Source: Bryum argenteum
Taxonomy: Eukaryota > Streptophyta > Bryopsida > Bryales > Bryaceae
Assembly (NCBI GenBank): GCA_037043015.1
Contig: CM073325.1
Span: 10,457,001 to 10,521,000, forward strand
Direction: 5' to 3'
Length of the DNA: 64,000 nucleotides
Shown: in pieces, positions 34,142 to 47,131 of the stretch
Position numbering within the stretch: position 1 is the stretch's first letter
How the letters are laid out: every line of letters begins with the position of its first letter
Notes under the pieces: generated by a model
The model's input: the letters and a program-made list of their open reading frames with translations, nothing else
What the model was told of the DNA's origin: nothing
The model's database searches: none
Translations under genes and position numbers: made by a program

Positions 34142-36483
34142 ACTATTGCAATTTTGGAATTATCTCAATATTCTATGAAAGATCATGATTTCAAGAGTAT
34201 CATGATAAAGAAGGGTTGCCAGACTAGCGGTCACTCGTAAATATTTTTGGCAAAATATCATGATATTTTGGTGGCTGGCAAATGCACCCTTGTTGTAAGT
34301 CATGTGGACCAAAATATGAGTTATGGAGCTTCATAAATTGCAAGATTATAATGTATTAGAACTCAAAACAAATTACAAAATTTCATCATTTTCACTATGA
34401 AGGAGAAATTTTCCTAATGGAGCTACTACAATCAGAAAATATCCAATTTGGAAATTGTTCACCTTTATTATTATAGTTTTTCTTAAGCGGTAGAAACCTT
34501 GACACAATCAAAGATTTCTTGAAAATGAAGCACATATTTGAGTGCAAAGGGTTTGGTTTTCAAACACTTTTTCTATGTAATAATATTCTTGTTCTATGTA
34601 ATATTCTATGGAAATTGTTCACCTTTATTATTATTGTTCACCTTTATTATTAAACCCATGAAAATCATTTTTTATTTTACATAATTGGCTTTAAGTGGTA
34701 AGAGATGCTCCATGCTTGAAAACTCAAAAATAAAATTTGCCTTCACTAAAATACATTTCACTAATCATAATTCACTCTAAGGATATACAATTTTTACTAC
34801 ACAAACTAGACTTCATATGGGACACAACTCAAATGATTTCTTCAAAAAAGGACTGTGCTTGATGATAATGTATATGCCTCTTCAAAGTTTCTACTTTTTA
34901 TCCAAATACATTTGTCACAACCACGTAATAAGGAAGGTTTTAGAAGATCTTAGGTCATGGAAGATTCCAAAGAATTTTTTTTTTTTTTTTTTCTTTCTTT
35001 CTTTTTTACTTTTACATTTAGTTAAGTTATACATACGAGTGAAGGCTGAGCATAACCTTCCCCTTCACTTGCATATATACTCTAACTAAAAGAAAATTAA
35101 TTAAGAAAAAGATAAGGTTCTCTAGAACCTTTCATAATCTAAGCCCTTCTAAAACCTTCCTTAACAATGGATCTCCTCGAGTTCTATCTCACACCCTATT
35201 CCTGAACTCTTCTTGATAATTTGAGTACTTTCGAGTTATATTTCAGAGTATTCCTTCTAGTTCTAGCTATTATGGTGTTTTGTCTTCTTGTGTCGAGCCG
35301 GACATCAAGCACGTCTATGGATTTAAGTTACAAAGACAACACCCATTTCCGAAATTATCATACAATTGCAACTTATTGACCCCTAAAGTAGAAATCAAAT
35401 ACATTGTGGTCGATTTGACTTCAGTTACTAAATTAAGATCGTATGAATTTGCTACTTTGGTGCATTGGAGAGTTTTCTGATACCTTTCCAATTAGTCATT
35501 TCAAGCTTCAAAATTTCATATACTTTAGAAAATATTTGGATTCAAATTTTGAAAACACTATTTGAAATCTGCCCAAAACTTCCCAAAGTGCGGTATATAC
35601 TCATTTATTCTCAAAATTTACCCAAAATCAATTAAATATGCAAAAAATTCAAAAATTCACCAAAAGTTAAGATATCACATTTTTAAACGTTTTGTTTTTT
35701 GTACATGTAGATATGGTTCTACGGCATGATCTCATCGTCCGGATCATCAATCCAACTATTCTTCACACGCCATTTTTATTGTCGAAGACCACCTCTGTAT
35801 TTGAATTAGAGCAAACCTTCATGTGAAGATTCAAAGCATTTCTTTTGAAATTATAGGTTACATGAGGGTAAAAATTGCATAGATATGTTCCTAACTCACC
35901 TAGGAACAAGAATGTGAAGAGTCTTATTCAAATTTACTCTCAGGTTTTTTGCGAGCCCAACCATTTCTAGCAAATCATGGTTTTTGTTGTGTGCAAGAGA
36001 CATTGCCAGGAAAGAAGTGAAGAGAGGCTAGCTCTCTTGTAGCTTTATATAGAAGGAAACTATAGTTTAACTTGCTATTGTAACTCCTTGTTAAAGGATG
36101 GAGCTCATGCACCAACTCACAGTGAGTGGTTGGTGCTTATTACATGCACTAACTAACTTATAGTAGGAGTAGCTTTATTCTATTTACAACAAACTAAAGG
36201 TATAGTAACTTATAGTAGGAGTAGCTTTATTCTATTTACAACAGTTTTTCTCAGAGAGTGAACGCCTACATTAAAGCCACTTTTAAACTTTAAAGTAAAG
36301 TCACACTCGGACTCAAGTGTGAACAGAGCAGAGCATTCACCCAAGCCCTAATTCCTTCATCAAGCGGCTGCAATAAGGTCCTCGTCGTCTTCTTCGCTCG
36401 CTCTTTTTCAAGCGTGCAGGGTCGCGGGAGACGGGCGCTGTCGCTTGCACTGCAATTCGTAGGAGGATTGTCAGCACGCAACC
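34142..36483. other. AT-rich region upstream of eL20
   Basis: A poly-T tract lies at 34977-34992. A 37-bp exact direct duplication occurs at 36155-36191 and 36207-36243. The eL20 promoter and leader must lie at its right end. No other gene is recognised. Confidence 0.5.
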
Positions 36484-37783
36484 ATGACTTTCCGGGTCCG
36501 CAATCTTACCTTAACCTCGCAAACGCTTCAATTTCATCGTCCAAGCCTCAAGATCGCTCTCTCTTTTCACTTTTGATTTTTTCATTGTCACAGACTCCAA
36601 ATTCTAGGGCAATTTCCATGTTCGTTGTGCCCGATTAGTTGCTGCGGTGAGACAGAGAGAATTGCACTATAATTATAGTCTCTACATTGATTTCTCGCGT
36701 TTTAGGGTTCTGATTATGCTAGGGTTTTGTGTCAAAACAGTTTCACCAGTACCAGGTGGTGGGGCGAGCCCTCCCAACTCCTGGCAAAGAGAACCCCAAG
36801 GCGTACCGCATGAAGTTGTGGAACACGGACGAAGTGCGCGCCAAGTCCAAGTTCTGGTACGACTCCAGTTTCGCTGTTTCAATGTTGAGCAATTGCATCG
36901 TCTGTATCGGATCAGCAGTAGGACTTGTTCCGAGGGTTTTTGCTCACGGTTGTCATTTGCAGGTACTTCCTGCGTAAGTTGCAGAAGGTCAAGAAGTCTC
37001 ACGGTCAGCTCCTGGCTATCAATGAGGTACTTATAACCCTTCCTCCGCTGTTTCCCATCTCGGTGCTAGAAAGTGTTCAATCTGTCACTTTTTAGTATGA
37101 CTATGCTTCATCTTAAAGCCCTAGGGTTTAGCATAATCCACTGTTACGATTACAACATAGCGTGCTCTCTTGAAGAATTTACAGTACTAAATAACCGCCT
37201 TGAGCACAATGCATTGTCACTGTAACTTCATATCGTCGGTCCATTCTTGCGGAAGAACCGTCTTGTGTGTAATTGATTGTCATTGCTACTACACATCGTC
37301 GGTGCATTTTCGAGAAGAACCGAGCGTGCAGTCACTGTTAGTACACGTTTTTAGGAGCTCTTTCCGAGCACTAAGTGTACGTGCAATCTCCGGGATTATA
37401 CGAAGTGTAGAAGTGACGAATTTTATCTGTATGTTATGCAGATTTTTGAGAAGTACCCGACCACCATCAAGAACTATGGTATCTGGGTGCGTTATCAGAG
37501 CCGAACGGGCTACCACAACATGTACAAGGAGTACCGAGACCTGACTCTCAACGGAGCAGTGGAGCAGATGTACGACGAGATGGCTTCTCGTCACCGTGTG
37601 CGCTCGCCGTGCATTCAGATCATCAAGACTGCCACTATCCCAGTGTCTCTCTGCAAGCGTGAGAACACCAAGCAGTTCCACAACTCCAGCATCAAGTTCC
37701 CGCTGACTTACCGCAAGATCCGCCCTCCTACCCGCAGCCTGAAGACCACTTACAAGGCGTTCAGGCCCAACACCTTCGTGTAG
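36484..37783 (+). CDS. RPL18A: 60S ribosomal protein eL20 (RPL18a)
   Basis: A structural protein of the cytosolic 60S subunit. Exons 36484-36495, 36741-36856, 36963-37026 and 37442-37783 encode 177 aa, against ~178 in plants. The first exon is only four codons, MTFR, which completes the family N terminus as MTFR+[16 protein letters not shown]; its donor GTCCGC is weak but no other ATG in reach joins in phase. Further landmarks are [59 protein letters not shown] and [11 protein letters not shown] at the end. Telo-boxes in intron 1 (36701-36709 and 36719-36728) fit regulation of translation genes in plants. [13 protein letters not shown] has Q where Arabidopsis has K, a minor change. Confidence 0.95.
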
Positions 37784-39184
37784 ACAATTGTTTTGGATGG
37801 CAGTGTCTGTGATTCTTTCTTGGATCAGTAAAGCTTGGGGGTCACCTCATGATTGGAGGCAATTTGAAGTGCATATCATTTTCTGTATGCGATGCTTATT
37901 TTGTCTTTGTTCTTCTGCATGGTGTATGGCTCTTCGAGCAGTTGATGCAGAGATCTAAGAGAAACTTTATAGGCATATATACTTTGATTGAGGTGCATGA
38001 TATTTTATTTTTCATTTTAGGGTCTTTTTACTTGATTAAAATGGACAAATTAGACAAACTCTGGAGGCTTTCAATAAAAATAACCTAATTAGTGTGTCCA
38101 AAAAGTGATACCCCAAGCTTACAATTGCCCTACTATCAATTGAATATTCCATGACTTAAAGGATGTTAACACTTGCCTTTTGTCCTAATACAATGTCTTT
38201 GTACATATCGCAACTTATAAATTGGATGGAAAATGGAATGTAGATTGACACATTACTCAACGATACTGCTTATCTCTCTCAAAGAATTCATATTATTAAT
38301 ACTACTATCACTTACCACAACTACAAATTGCACAAATCTACATACTACTACCACTTACCACAACTACAAAATGCACAAATCTACATATCAAATGTGAATT
38401 GTTCACGAGATAAAATCGTTGAAGCTAAATAGAAATTTGGTTTTGGTGGAAAAATAATGTGCTTCTCATGTTCTCCAACGCTTGTCATCTCCAGCACCCA
38501 AAGAGTTTCTTCGTGCAGGCGAAACTCCACCGTGGGCTGCTGCATCTATGCTACGAGGCTTGACTCCTCCATTGGCACTTGCATCTATGCTCCGAGGCTT
38601 TTCTTTTGGAGCTCCTTTGGTCTTTGGACTTGGACTCCTCCGATTCTACAATATGAATGCACATAGGGTGAGATAGAATCCAAGATAGATGCATGATAAC
38701 TCCAATATAGATATAATCCTTGTCAATTTGAACCTCTTCCTATACAAGTCACATGCTGGGACGAAGTCCTACAACAAAGTGAGGCTTCTATGTTCTTTGG
38801 TGCACTAACTTCATGTGCTAAAATGCTCAATTTTTCAATTCACACAAAGCCATGAAACTCTTGCTTGATGTTCATATCTCTAATATGTACATTGATTGCA
38901 CATATTACTACATAAATACCTAGAGTACACTTTACCAATGTTATTTACACAAGAATCTCATGTCATGTTCCCCATGTTTCTATTACCTAATGTAATCACT
39001 TTTTTTTTTTTTTTTTTCTAGACTTGCTCATCTCAATCCCCCTTCCACATTCTGTTTTCAAAGATTGTGTATCGAAAACTTCGAACCTCGATAACTTTTG
39101 CATAAAACATCCAAACATTGCACTCTTTGGTGCGTTGGAAATATATTTGCATGGTGCACGAACCCCAGATTTTGAGATGGGGAG
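37784..39184. other. Region between eL20 and the IQD gene
   Basis: The eL20 3' UTR lies at its left. A ~44-bp tandem duplication is at about 38298-38386. A short plus-strand frame (38482-38676) contains ASMLRG twice because of a repeated GCATCTATGCT.CGAGGCTT; it is not recognised. A T18 run lies at 39001-39018. Confidence 0.5.
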
Positions 39185-41431
39185 TTAGAATAGAACCTGA
39201 ACAGCAGCATTGGGGGTGGTTTTGCGGGTGCCAAAGGCGACAGGCGTCTTGCCCGGAGACTCGACGGCAGCCTTGGGTGATGGTGCACCAGCAGGCGAGC
39301 CGCCAAGCGAGGTGCGGTGTTTCGCTGGAGATGGAGCTTGAGGAGCGGGAGACTCTGAAGAGAGTTGCAGCTCCGATGAGGTCCTGCCCTTGGGATTGCT
39401 GGACGATCGGAACTTGGCCTTGGCAGATTCTGTCACGGCCATGTATCGGCACGCTGTTCTCTTGGCACTTGCTAGCACCGGGCTTTCTTCCTTCTTCGCT
39501 TTGTTGTTGCCGTCCATGCCGTTTTCCTGGTGCTCGTTCGTTTCATTCGCAACCTCCGTCCGAGCTTCTACACATTTTCAAAACAATGTTCAGAAACTGA
39601 GTGTTTGGAAATGGAGGTCGCAACCATGATTCGATATCTTCATACACAACGGGCTGTATTAATTCTGGTACCTGGGTCCGTTGCAGTTTGATGATGCACA
39701 TCATTCGAAGTTGAGAAACTGTCACTACAAGACCGCCTCGGAACCTCGACGTCCCCATTGTGAGCTTCTGGTAACACAAAAGGCTCCATAGCCAAAGTCG
39801 AATGATCCTCCTCAGGCTGTCCAACAGATGCTTCGGAAGCTTGTGGTGAGGAAGGCAGTGGTGGGAGATTATTGCTAGCATCTGCAACCTGAGCATCTTC
39901 CGAGACTGCAGGCGATGGGGTGGTCAACTTTGGCGACGTAGGCGATTTACCCTTCAGAGCACCCGCATCAAAGTCCTTCAGTTCAAGATTCGCCCCGGGG
40001 AAGCCTGTCTTTGTTGTCGGAGTGGAGTGATGAGCATTCTCATAGCTGTATGTCGATTTCGCAGTGGTGTAGCCTCGAGAGTTGTTCGGTATGATCTCAA
40101 TGTAATCTTTCGAGTCTTTGCATTCCGCCGCTGCTTCCACTTGCCGATTCTCCCATGCCTTGGCATTTGTCCATAGCTCCAGCCATGCCCAGCCCTCATG
40201 CGGTTGATCCGGATCGCAGTCTATGAACGATGAGCTGCGATTCGGTGTGCTCCTCTTCAACTGCAGCACATGTCAAAGTCTTTCTATCACTTCTCTTGTT
40301 TTTCTTATCTGTCGTTTTATCTACACTTCCAGCGGATTCCTCGACGAGTATTTCAAGTCAACTGAAAGAAGTGGGGTATGTCGATAAGTACTCGGTGCTC
40401 TCAATCATATGCGTGGTACCATTACCTGCTGAGTTAGGAGATATGCAGTCCTTCGTTTGCGTTTATTGGCCTCATGTAAGTCCGCTTCACTTGTCTCAGA
40501 CTCCATCTCCCGGGATAAGTCGTCTCGTCGTCTTGCAAGATCCTGCTCAGAGATTGAAAGTGCTCAATACCTTATGATCTTCGATATCTTACAATGGTAA
40601 AACAATGTCGAGGGTGTGAAGTGCTTAGTTACCCCTGCAGCTCGGTGACTTCTTGATTGTATGCGCGCTTTGACAGCGCGGCCATCACTGGACATGCGAA
40701 CACGACGACCTCGAAACAGAGCTTGGATTCGGACGATGGCCTCCATGGTGCGTAATGTCGTCGCAGCTTGTCTGCGCACCAGCTGACCTCGCACCAACGC
40801 TTGCAGCCTGATCAAACCTTTCAGTGCCTGCAAGCAAGGTTAGCATCTGGAGCCCGATCGACAGGTCTCTGTACATGGCGTTACGTAAGAGGAGCACAGA
40901 ATGGGTGGAGGTTGTGCATGCAGTGAGTTACCAAGGGGCTGCGGGTCCAGCGTTGTTGGATCCTGAGCACGGCTTCGTCTTCTTCACTCAAAGTGCTGTC
41001 ATCATCGTCATCCTCAGGGTTCTGATGCTGCGGCTCCTCCTCAACCACTTCCTTGGGTGGTTTCGCAACAGGAGTTTCACTATCAGGGGGCAAAGCGGGG
41101 AGAGGCCAATGAGTGGTAGTATTGTTGTAGTGCTGGGGCTGCTGCTGCTGCACTTCGTTTTGTGCGACAATCTCAAACGGAGGAAGCGGGTGAGGTGTGG
41201 GCGCTGCAGGTGGGAAGTCATGCTTGGTGCTCAGCACTTTCTCATCGGCGTCACCCTGCACTCAAATTCATAATTAGTGATTCTTGGAAGATCCTGTGTC
41301 TGTGATTTGAGTACCTCGGTGAATCGATCTATGCTTACCTTCTCCCCTGGAGATGGCCTTTCCTTAGATGGCGAACGAAAGGCCTTCTTCACGGCTTTGA
41401 ACCACTTCGTCGGCTTCGTCGACTTCCCCAT
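39185..41431 (-). CDS. IQD: IQD (IQ67-domain) calmodulin-binding protein
   Basis: IQD proteins are plant scaffolds that bind calmodulin and microtubules or membranes. Six exons (41431-41339, 41255-40932, 40827-40633, 40542-40426, 40260-39672, 39567-39185) give 566 aa. The start MGKSTKPTKWFKAVKKAFRS is the usual basic IQD N terminus. Then comes the IQ67 core: AVLRIQQRW, LKGLIRLQALVRGQLVRRQA and MEAIVRIQALFRGRRVRMSS. A W-rich HEGWAWLELWTNAKAWENR follows, and the C-terminal DUF4005 motif YMAVTESAKAKFRSSSNP. Oddly, the first IQ motif (RIQQRWTRSPLALKGL) lacks the RGxxxR half and is about five residues shorter than usual, so one calmodulin site may be lost or my exon 2 donor (40932) may be wrong. 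The middle is Ser/Pro-rich and probably disordered. Confidence 0.92.
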
Positions 41432-43251
41432 TGCACTCTCCTTGCACAGCGTCCGGCCCGTCAACCTTTAGCCACGTTTCAAGAGCCTGCGCAATGGAAC
41501 AAACGTATCAGGCTACATTCAGAGCCCCTAAGTGCAAGAACGTCTGCTGAGAACCTTCGGAATGAGGCAACGTACATTTAATCGCCGCGCGAGAGTTTCA
41601 TCTGCAGCTGGTCGTTTGATCGATCTGATGCTAGCTCGGATGCACGCCTCACCTAGCAATTCGATTCTAACTACTTCTTTCCGTAGCTCCCTGCAGCAGC
41701 AATGTAACCACAGCCCAGAGTTCACTGTCTAGACAGAATCCAATCAAAGCGATCATTGATAAGCTAGTTTCGATCCATGGGCTAGATGAATGCCGGCTTC
41801 TTTCAAACTTCGTGTCATGAATCTCTACTTCTTGGCCATAGCCACGATCTGCCATGATGGAGTACGGGTCCTCACCTGTTTCTTGCCCCTCCGAGCTACT
41901 TTCATAGACTAGCACGCGGTCTACACTGAAGATATTCAGCTGGCGGTAATCAGCTTCCCTGCAACTAATGATCCAAAGTTGGAATACGAATCCAAAGTTA
42001 GAAACGATGAATGCTTCGAAGACCAGTGTCGTCGTGCATGCAGCTAAGGAAGTGATTCAGATAGCCATATCCTGCAGCTGCTCTGCAAATGACAAAGGCT
42101 ACCGATGCGGGCAGCCACAAGTAGCTCGACAACTGCATAAGATGGATGGCACCTTTCAGACTCTAACTTTCTGCTCTGCCTGTTGTTGATTGCGGGCTGC
42201 CAGAACAAGCTTCACCACTCAGACATTCCGTTCGGTCGATCGACTAGCCAGGTGGCTACTGTGCGGAAACTTTCATTAGAAATCGCCGACGCGGTGGTCT
42301 GTCAACTTGACTGGGGCCTGCAAGAGTGCGATTCGTGGATGCGGTGCCCTGACTGTCGATCGGGAATCATGAGCGTCGGCTGGTAGACTCCTGGCATCCA
42401 AGCTTTTCACTTACTACCCCTGCCGCTGCCGCTGCCATGCCATGCCATGGATCGATCAGAGGACAGACTGTCCTCCAGTCATTCTCAATAGCCAAACTAA
42501 TGAGGTGAGTGAGTTCGTTACAGTCAGAAGCGACTCGATCGATCTAGCTTCCTGTACCTAACATAGCTAGCTCCATCTACCTCTTATCGTCCTGCTGTGC
42601 CTTGACCATTTGGCTATCCTCCTAGCACATGAACCATCGTGTGATGAATCTGAGATTCACGTTCATGGTGCACACTAATCGCTTTTGACCTCATTTTTAT
42701 TCACCTTTCTCCATCATTTCATTCTTTTACTGCACCGTTTTGTTAATTAATAATGTATGGGTGTAACCAAACACAGGTTTTCAGTCATAGTTGTGAAGAG
42801 TGTTCAGTGAGCTACCTGGGAGTTGTATAATGATTCACTGAGTTCACCTCCTGTGAGTGAGTACTGTAATGACCATGGCCATTTTTGATGATTTCCTGGG
42901 TCCCCACAAGTGCTGTGCAACATTTGAGCAACTTACTGTAAGTAACGGCAGTCACGTGGTAGAGTGTTTGAGAGGCTAAATGTTTACTTACGCAATTTTG
43001 TGAGGTTTCATTAGATTATTGCAAATCTCCAAGTATTCAGTTCTTCTAGCCTTTATTGCCAACTAGAACTAAGGTTCCATACCTCTTACTCCCTCAGTTT
43101 GAATGCCTTTGAATGGACATTTATCACATCTCTAGATAAACTACGTCCTCCAGCATTCATGAGGCTATGGCTTCTAAATGGTGGAATTTATTTTTCATAC
43201 TGAAACAAAATGATGGCTAAGGTGGTCGTGTGGCTTGCCGTTCAATTATTC
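41432..43251. other. Upstream region of the IQD gene
   Basis: Probably contains the IQD leader and promoter (GC-richer to about 42500). Short frames (for example 41915-41667 minus) are not recognised. A half Stowaway-like end (ACTCCCTCAGT) lies near 43089. Confidence 0.4.
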
Positions 43252-43263
43252 TTCGACTGTGAG

Positions 43264-43627
43264 GCACCACAAGCCTTGGCTTGGTGGTTGGGGCTCATGG
43301 CCCCCATTGAGGAGGTTGTGGGTTCCATTCCCCATGCCGGCGTGGTGCTCACCACTATAGTCCACCCAACTATTGTGGGGGGTCCTTGGACCTTGTTGTA
43401 TGGGTACCTCAAAGTCCTTTGGGGGGATACTATGTCAAGTATCCTCAAGGCACTAGTAACTAGGCTAGAAACTAGCGTAGTTATAGTGTCCACCCTCGAG
43501 AGGGGGAAGTAGTATTGTTCCAATTTCCCCTTGTCCGGTGGCCATCGGGATATTAGCATTACGAACGGACACTTCATTCACGCCGGCCCCTTAGAAAGGG
43601 ACCGGAGTTTCTATCTATCTATCTATC
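43264..43627 (+). mobile_element. tRNA-derived SINE, copy 1
   Basis: A full-length copy of ~364 bp starting GCACCACAAGCCTTGG. Pol III promoter boxes are readable: A box TTGGCTTGGTGG at 43276-43287 and B box GGTTCCATTCC at 43321-43331. It ends in (TCTA)n. Imperfect target duplications TTCGACTGTG (43252-43261) and TTCCACTGTG (43628-43637) flank it. Short frames across it are not genes. Confidence 0.85.
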
Positions 43628-43812
43628 TTCCACTGTGCAAACTTAGCTGGTCGAGCTTGAATAACAACAACGTATTGACAGCAGTATTGAATTTAACTAC
43701 CTACAGCCATGATCATCAATCATTTTGCTCCTCAAGATCATTCATATGAACTACAGCATCCTTCAAGTCTTCACATGAACAGTAAAGTGAGAAGTTCCTA
43801 CACTTTTAATCC

Positions 43813-44433
43813 TTAACCCCTAAAGACCAAGAAAGCCAAGTTGGCTCTTTGGGATTTCTGCAAGGAAAAGATTCAGCCAACTTTGACCATTATAATCTCA
43901 AAATTGGAGAAAAATTAACGGTTCAAATTTGACATATGATTAAAGATTCAAGTTGAAACCTATATTTAACAAATTATGGACTTATTTCAAACTTATGGAC
44001 TTTTTGCAACTAATGGAGAACCTTGGTTTTATCAGCGGCCCAGCCGATATGTATACATCCCCACATCTGCGACTTTCAAAAGGTCATAACTCACTCAATT
44101 TTTGTCCAAATCAAACTCATGAGGTGTCTTTTGACATATACATTTTCTGTATATATCATAAAACACCTCATATGTTTAATTTGGACAAAATTTGATTGAG
44201 TTAAGACCTTTCAAAGATTACTCATGGAGTCTTAAGGTAATATGTGACAACTGACAATATTTCTGGACTATGAATTTGTCCATAATTAGTTAAATATTAG
44301 TTTTAATTTCAAGATCCTACGGTTGGAGCTTCTAATTAATGCTTAGTAAGATTGAGTTTTTTGGAGCTTGAAGTATAAGAAGGTCCTTCTTGATAATTTA
44401 AACAATTTTGTATCAAGGATCTTTAGGGGTTAA
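43813..44433. mobile_element. TTAA-flanked MITE, type 2, ~621 bp
   Basis: The ends are TTAACCCCTAAAG and CTTTAGGGGTTAA. A separate long hairpin (44071-44216) is nested inside. The outer arms are similar to 3741-3989 and 47529-47792. Confidence 0.75.
44071..44216. repeat. Nested 146-bp imperfect hairpin
   Basis: The arms (about 65 bp each, CTTTCAAAAGGTCATAACTC against its inverse GAGTTAAGACCTTTCAAAG) face one another around a short AT-rich loop. Possibly a MITE inserted in a MITE. Confidence 0.75.
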
Positions 44434-44439
44434 AACCCA

Positions 44440-44665
44440 AAACAAGGTTCGAGGTTTCAATCCCATGGGAACAGAATTTTAGAGCTAACTTTGACCATTA
44501 TAATCTCATGAAATGGAGAAGAATCGACGATTCAAATTTGGCATGCAAGTAGTATGTAAGTTACCTTTCAGATCATACGATTAGATCTTCTAAATAATTA
44601 TCAGATTCAGCTTGAAGTAGAAGGAGGTTATTTTTGTAATTTAGACAATTGTGCACCACGGTTCG
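44440..44665. repeat. Type 2 repeat body, no clear ends
   Basis: The body is similar to 45835-46055 and, inverted, to 47529-47792 and 3741-3989 (CTAACTTTGACCATTATAAT, AGAATCGACGATTCAAATTT). Confidence 0.65.
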
Positions 44666-44875
44666 TAAGGGATTGAATGTTCATCTTAATTACCGATTGC
44701 CTTAATGTTGTGTCTCAACTTCATTTAAGATATTGTAATGACATGAGATGTGGTGGTCTGGCTGAAGTGAGAAACCTCAATCTTGTTAAATTGGTCATAT
44801 GATGCAAGTTAACTCACTAAGAACAACATTGTATAAAGTACACATACTCCCATTTACAGTTGCTCACTTTCATAG

Positions 44876-45239
44876 GCACCACAAGCCTTGGCTTGGTGGT
44901 TAGGGCTTAGGCCCCCAATGAGGAGGTCGTGGGTTCCATTCCCCATGCCGGCGTGGTGCTCCCCACTATTAATAGCCCACCCAACTATTGTCAGTGGGAG
45001 GTCCTTGGACCTTGTTGTATGGGTACCTCAAAGCCCTTTGGGCGGATACTATGTCAAGTATCTTCAAGGCACTAGTAATTAGGCTAGAAACTAGCGTAGT
45101 TATAGTGTCCACCCTCGAGAGGGGGAAGTAGTATTGTTCTAATTTCCCCTTGTCTGGTCATCGGGATATTAGCATTACGAACGGACACTTCATTCACGCC
45201 GGCCCCTTAGAAAGGGACTGGAGTTTCTATCTATCTATC
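44876..45239 (+). mobile_element. tRNA-derived SINE, copy 2
   Basis: A full-length copy, close to copy 1 in sequence. A perfect 12-bp target duplication TTGCTCACTTTC lies at 44860-44871 and 45240-45251. The tail is (CTAT)n. The exact duplication and close match to copy 1 suggest a fairly recent insertion. Confidence 0.92.
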
Positions 45240-45251
45240 TTGCTCACTTTC

Positions 45252-46984
45252 TACCTAAGATCTTATCTTTTCCAAATGGAAAATGTTCCTCAATAAACCA
45301 CATTTGAGGTTGGGCCTCTTAGAATTATAAGCAGTAGACCCTATGATTTAAAAGCCGATGTAAAAGCCTATGCACAAATGGGAAGAAGTACACATGTGGA
45401 AGTGGCACACCCTAGTTCGTGTAGTAGGCTGTAAAGTTGATATTATGGCAAATAGATTTTCCTTCCGGGACATGGGGGTACGTACGATCTTTTACAATAT
45501 GTGTACATATGTGACCTCCAATACTAGCTAACCTATTTGATTGATATTTTCGGGTGCAGATGTAGGCCTACTACCCACTGTATGTACTTTCATAAGCTGG
45601 TCCGCTTTGCCAGTGGAATGCTCTCAAGTAGAACCAGCTGTGACTGTCATCTCTCCAGGCAGCTTGAGTTGATTGAATTTGAAGTTGAAGAAGAAATTGA
45701 TCGCTTCCTGCAATTCTGCATGTGTGTCTTACTTCTCACCTGCATGCTTCTCTTCAACTCTTATTAACATCAAATTCAGTACTCTGTAGCATCTTCCAAC
45801 TTTTTGCTTATCCACTCTAGATCCTCAAAACCCGGGTTATTGGAGGAATCAAATTTCAACCAACTTTGACCGTTATAATCTCACTAATGAAGGAGAATCA
45901 ACGGTTCAAATTCAGCATGCATGTAGTATATCAAGTTAACTTTAGTATCCTACGGTTGGATTGTCTCAAAAATGCTTAGATTGAGAATTTCTGTTGTCAT
46001 GAGGTAGAAGAGGTCTTATTTTGTAATTTATTTAGTTTTTAATCTCCAAGAGTTAAGTTGACCATTGTTTGTCAAAATGGCCAACACATCTGAGTCTATG
46101 AATTGGTGAGTTTCACACATAAGAGCTATCAAAGCAACTGTCACACAATCCCGGTGTTATTTGTTGCTTGAAAGCACCAAATCTGCAGCAACATGTATTT
46201 TCCATCACCGAAATGTTTGTTAGTTCCAATATTTTCATAAAAAGCTGGACCAGAAGTGCAAGATCTAAAAGCCAATTGGCTCGATGACAGGATGCTTGAT
46301 GGGGGAAATGGAAGGGGCGCAGGCAGCCATGTGAAATTGCCTTGTCTTGCCTCTGCGCATAGCAGCTCTTTCATCATCATCATCATCATCATCACCACAA
46401 CGCAACGTACCTTCTCAGATGGCAAAACAATTTTTTCTCTGCCAAAATTGCATAATTTCCCTATTGTTCAAGACTACGATTTTCCAGAAAAATTTCCAAA
46501 TTGCTGGTCTCTGCTGCTCATAATAAAGTGGCCAAGTGCAGACTAAGAAACCAGGAGCAGCAGCTCATGCCCTTTAGCCACCTGCCTTATTTACTCAAGC
46601 TTAGACTGTGATGACCACAAGGACACTCCATGTCCTGTGTCTGAGGTCCTTGTTCACTACCCTTGCATACCCTTGCATGCCCTTGCATACCCTTGCATGT
46701 CATTTGACTGGACTGGCCCAAACAGTGTTCACCTTTTAGCTCAATAATGGCTCAATTTTCAGCACATGAATCTATTTCTATGTAACCAGTGGAAGCCATT
46801 TTTGTGCATGGGGAAAATCAGTAGAAAGATAGAGCAAGTGGAATCATCATTTTTGGACACTTCTACATTGAGTTATGAATTTTTGAAGGTGTTACTGAAA
46901 TGGTACCCTGCCTCGACGTCAACTCGTTATTCCCTGCAAATCTTTAATTCATCGAATACAATGGTATTTTACACTATTTTACAC
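45252..46984. other. Repeat-rich intergenic region
   Basis: Contains another type 2 repeat body (45835-46055), a CAT trinucleotide run at ~46370-46395 and four exact 10-bp CCTTGCATAC-type units at 46661-46700. No gene is recognised. Confidence 0.5.
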
Positions 46985-47131
46985 ATGTAGCGTCCACCGT
47001 GAGAGGGGTTAGTAGTCCTTTACCATTTTTGTTATGTCATGTGGGCATATCATCAAGGGTAGGTCGAACGGACACTTTATTCACACCAACCCTCTGTGGT
47101 CTGGTGTTCTTCTTCTTCTTCTTCTTCTTCT
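46985..47131 (+). mobile_element. 5'-truncated SINE, copy 4
   Basis: Only the 3' part of the family is present (GTCCACCGTGAGAGGGG to TTCACACCAACCCTCTG), followed by a (TTC)n tail. A 10-bp target duplication TATTTTACAC lies at 46975-46984 and 47132-47141. Confidence 0.82.

Noticed and set aside
43210..43577. ORFs of about 100 codons across 43.2-43.6 kb and 44.9-45.1 kb
   Set aside because: They fall inside SINE copies and recur only because the SINE is repeated.
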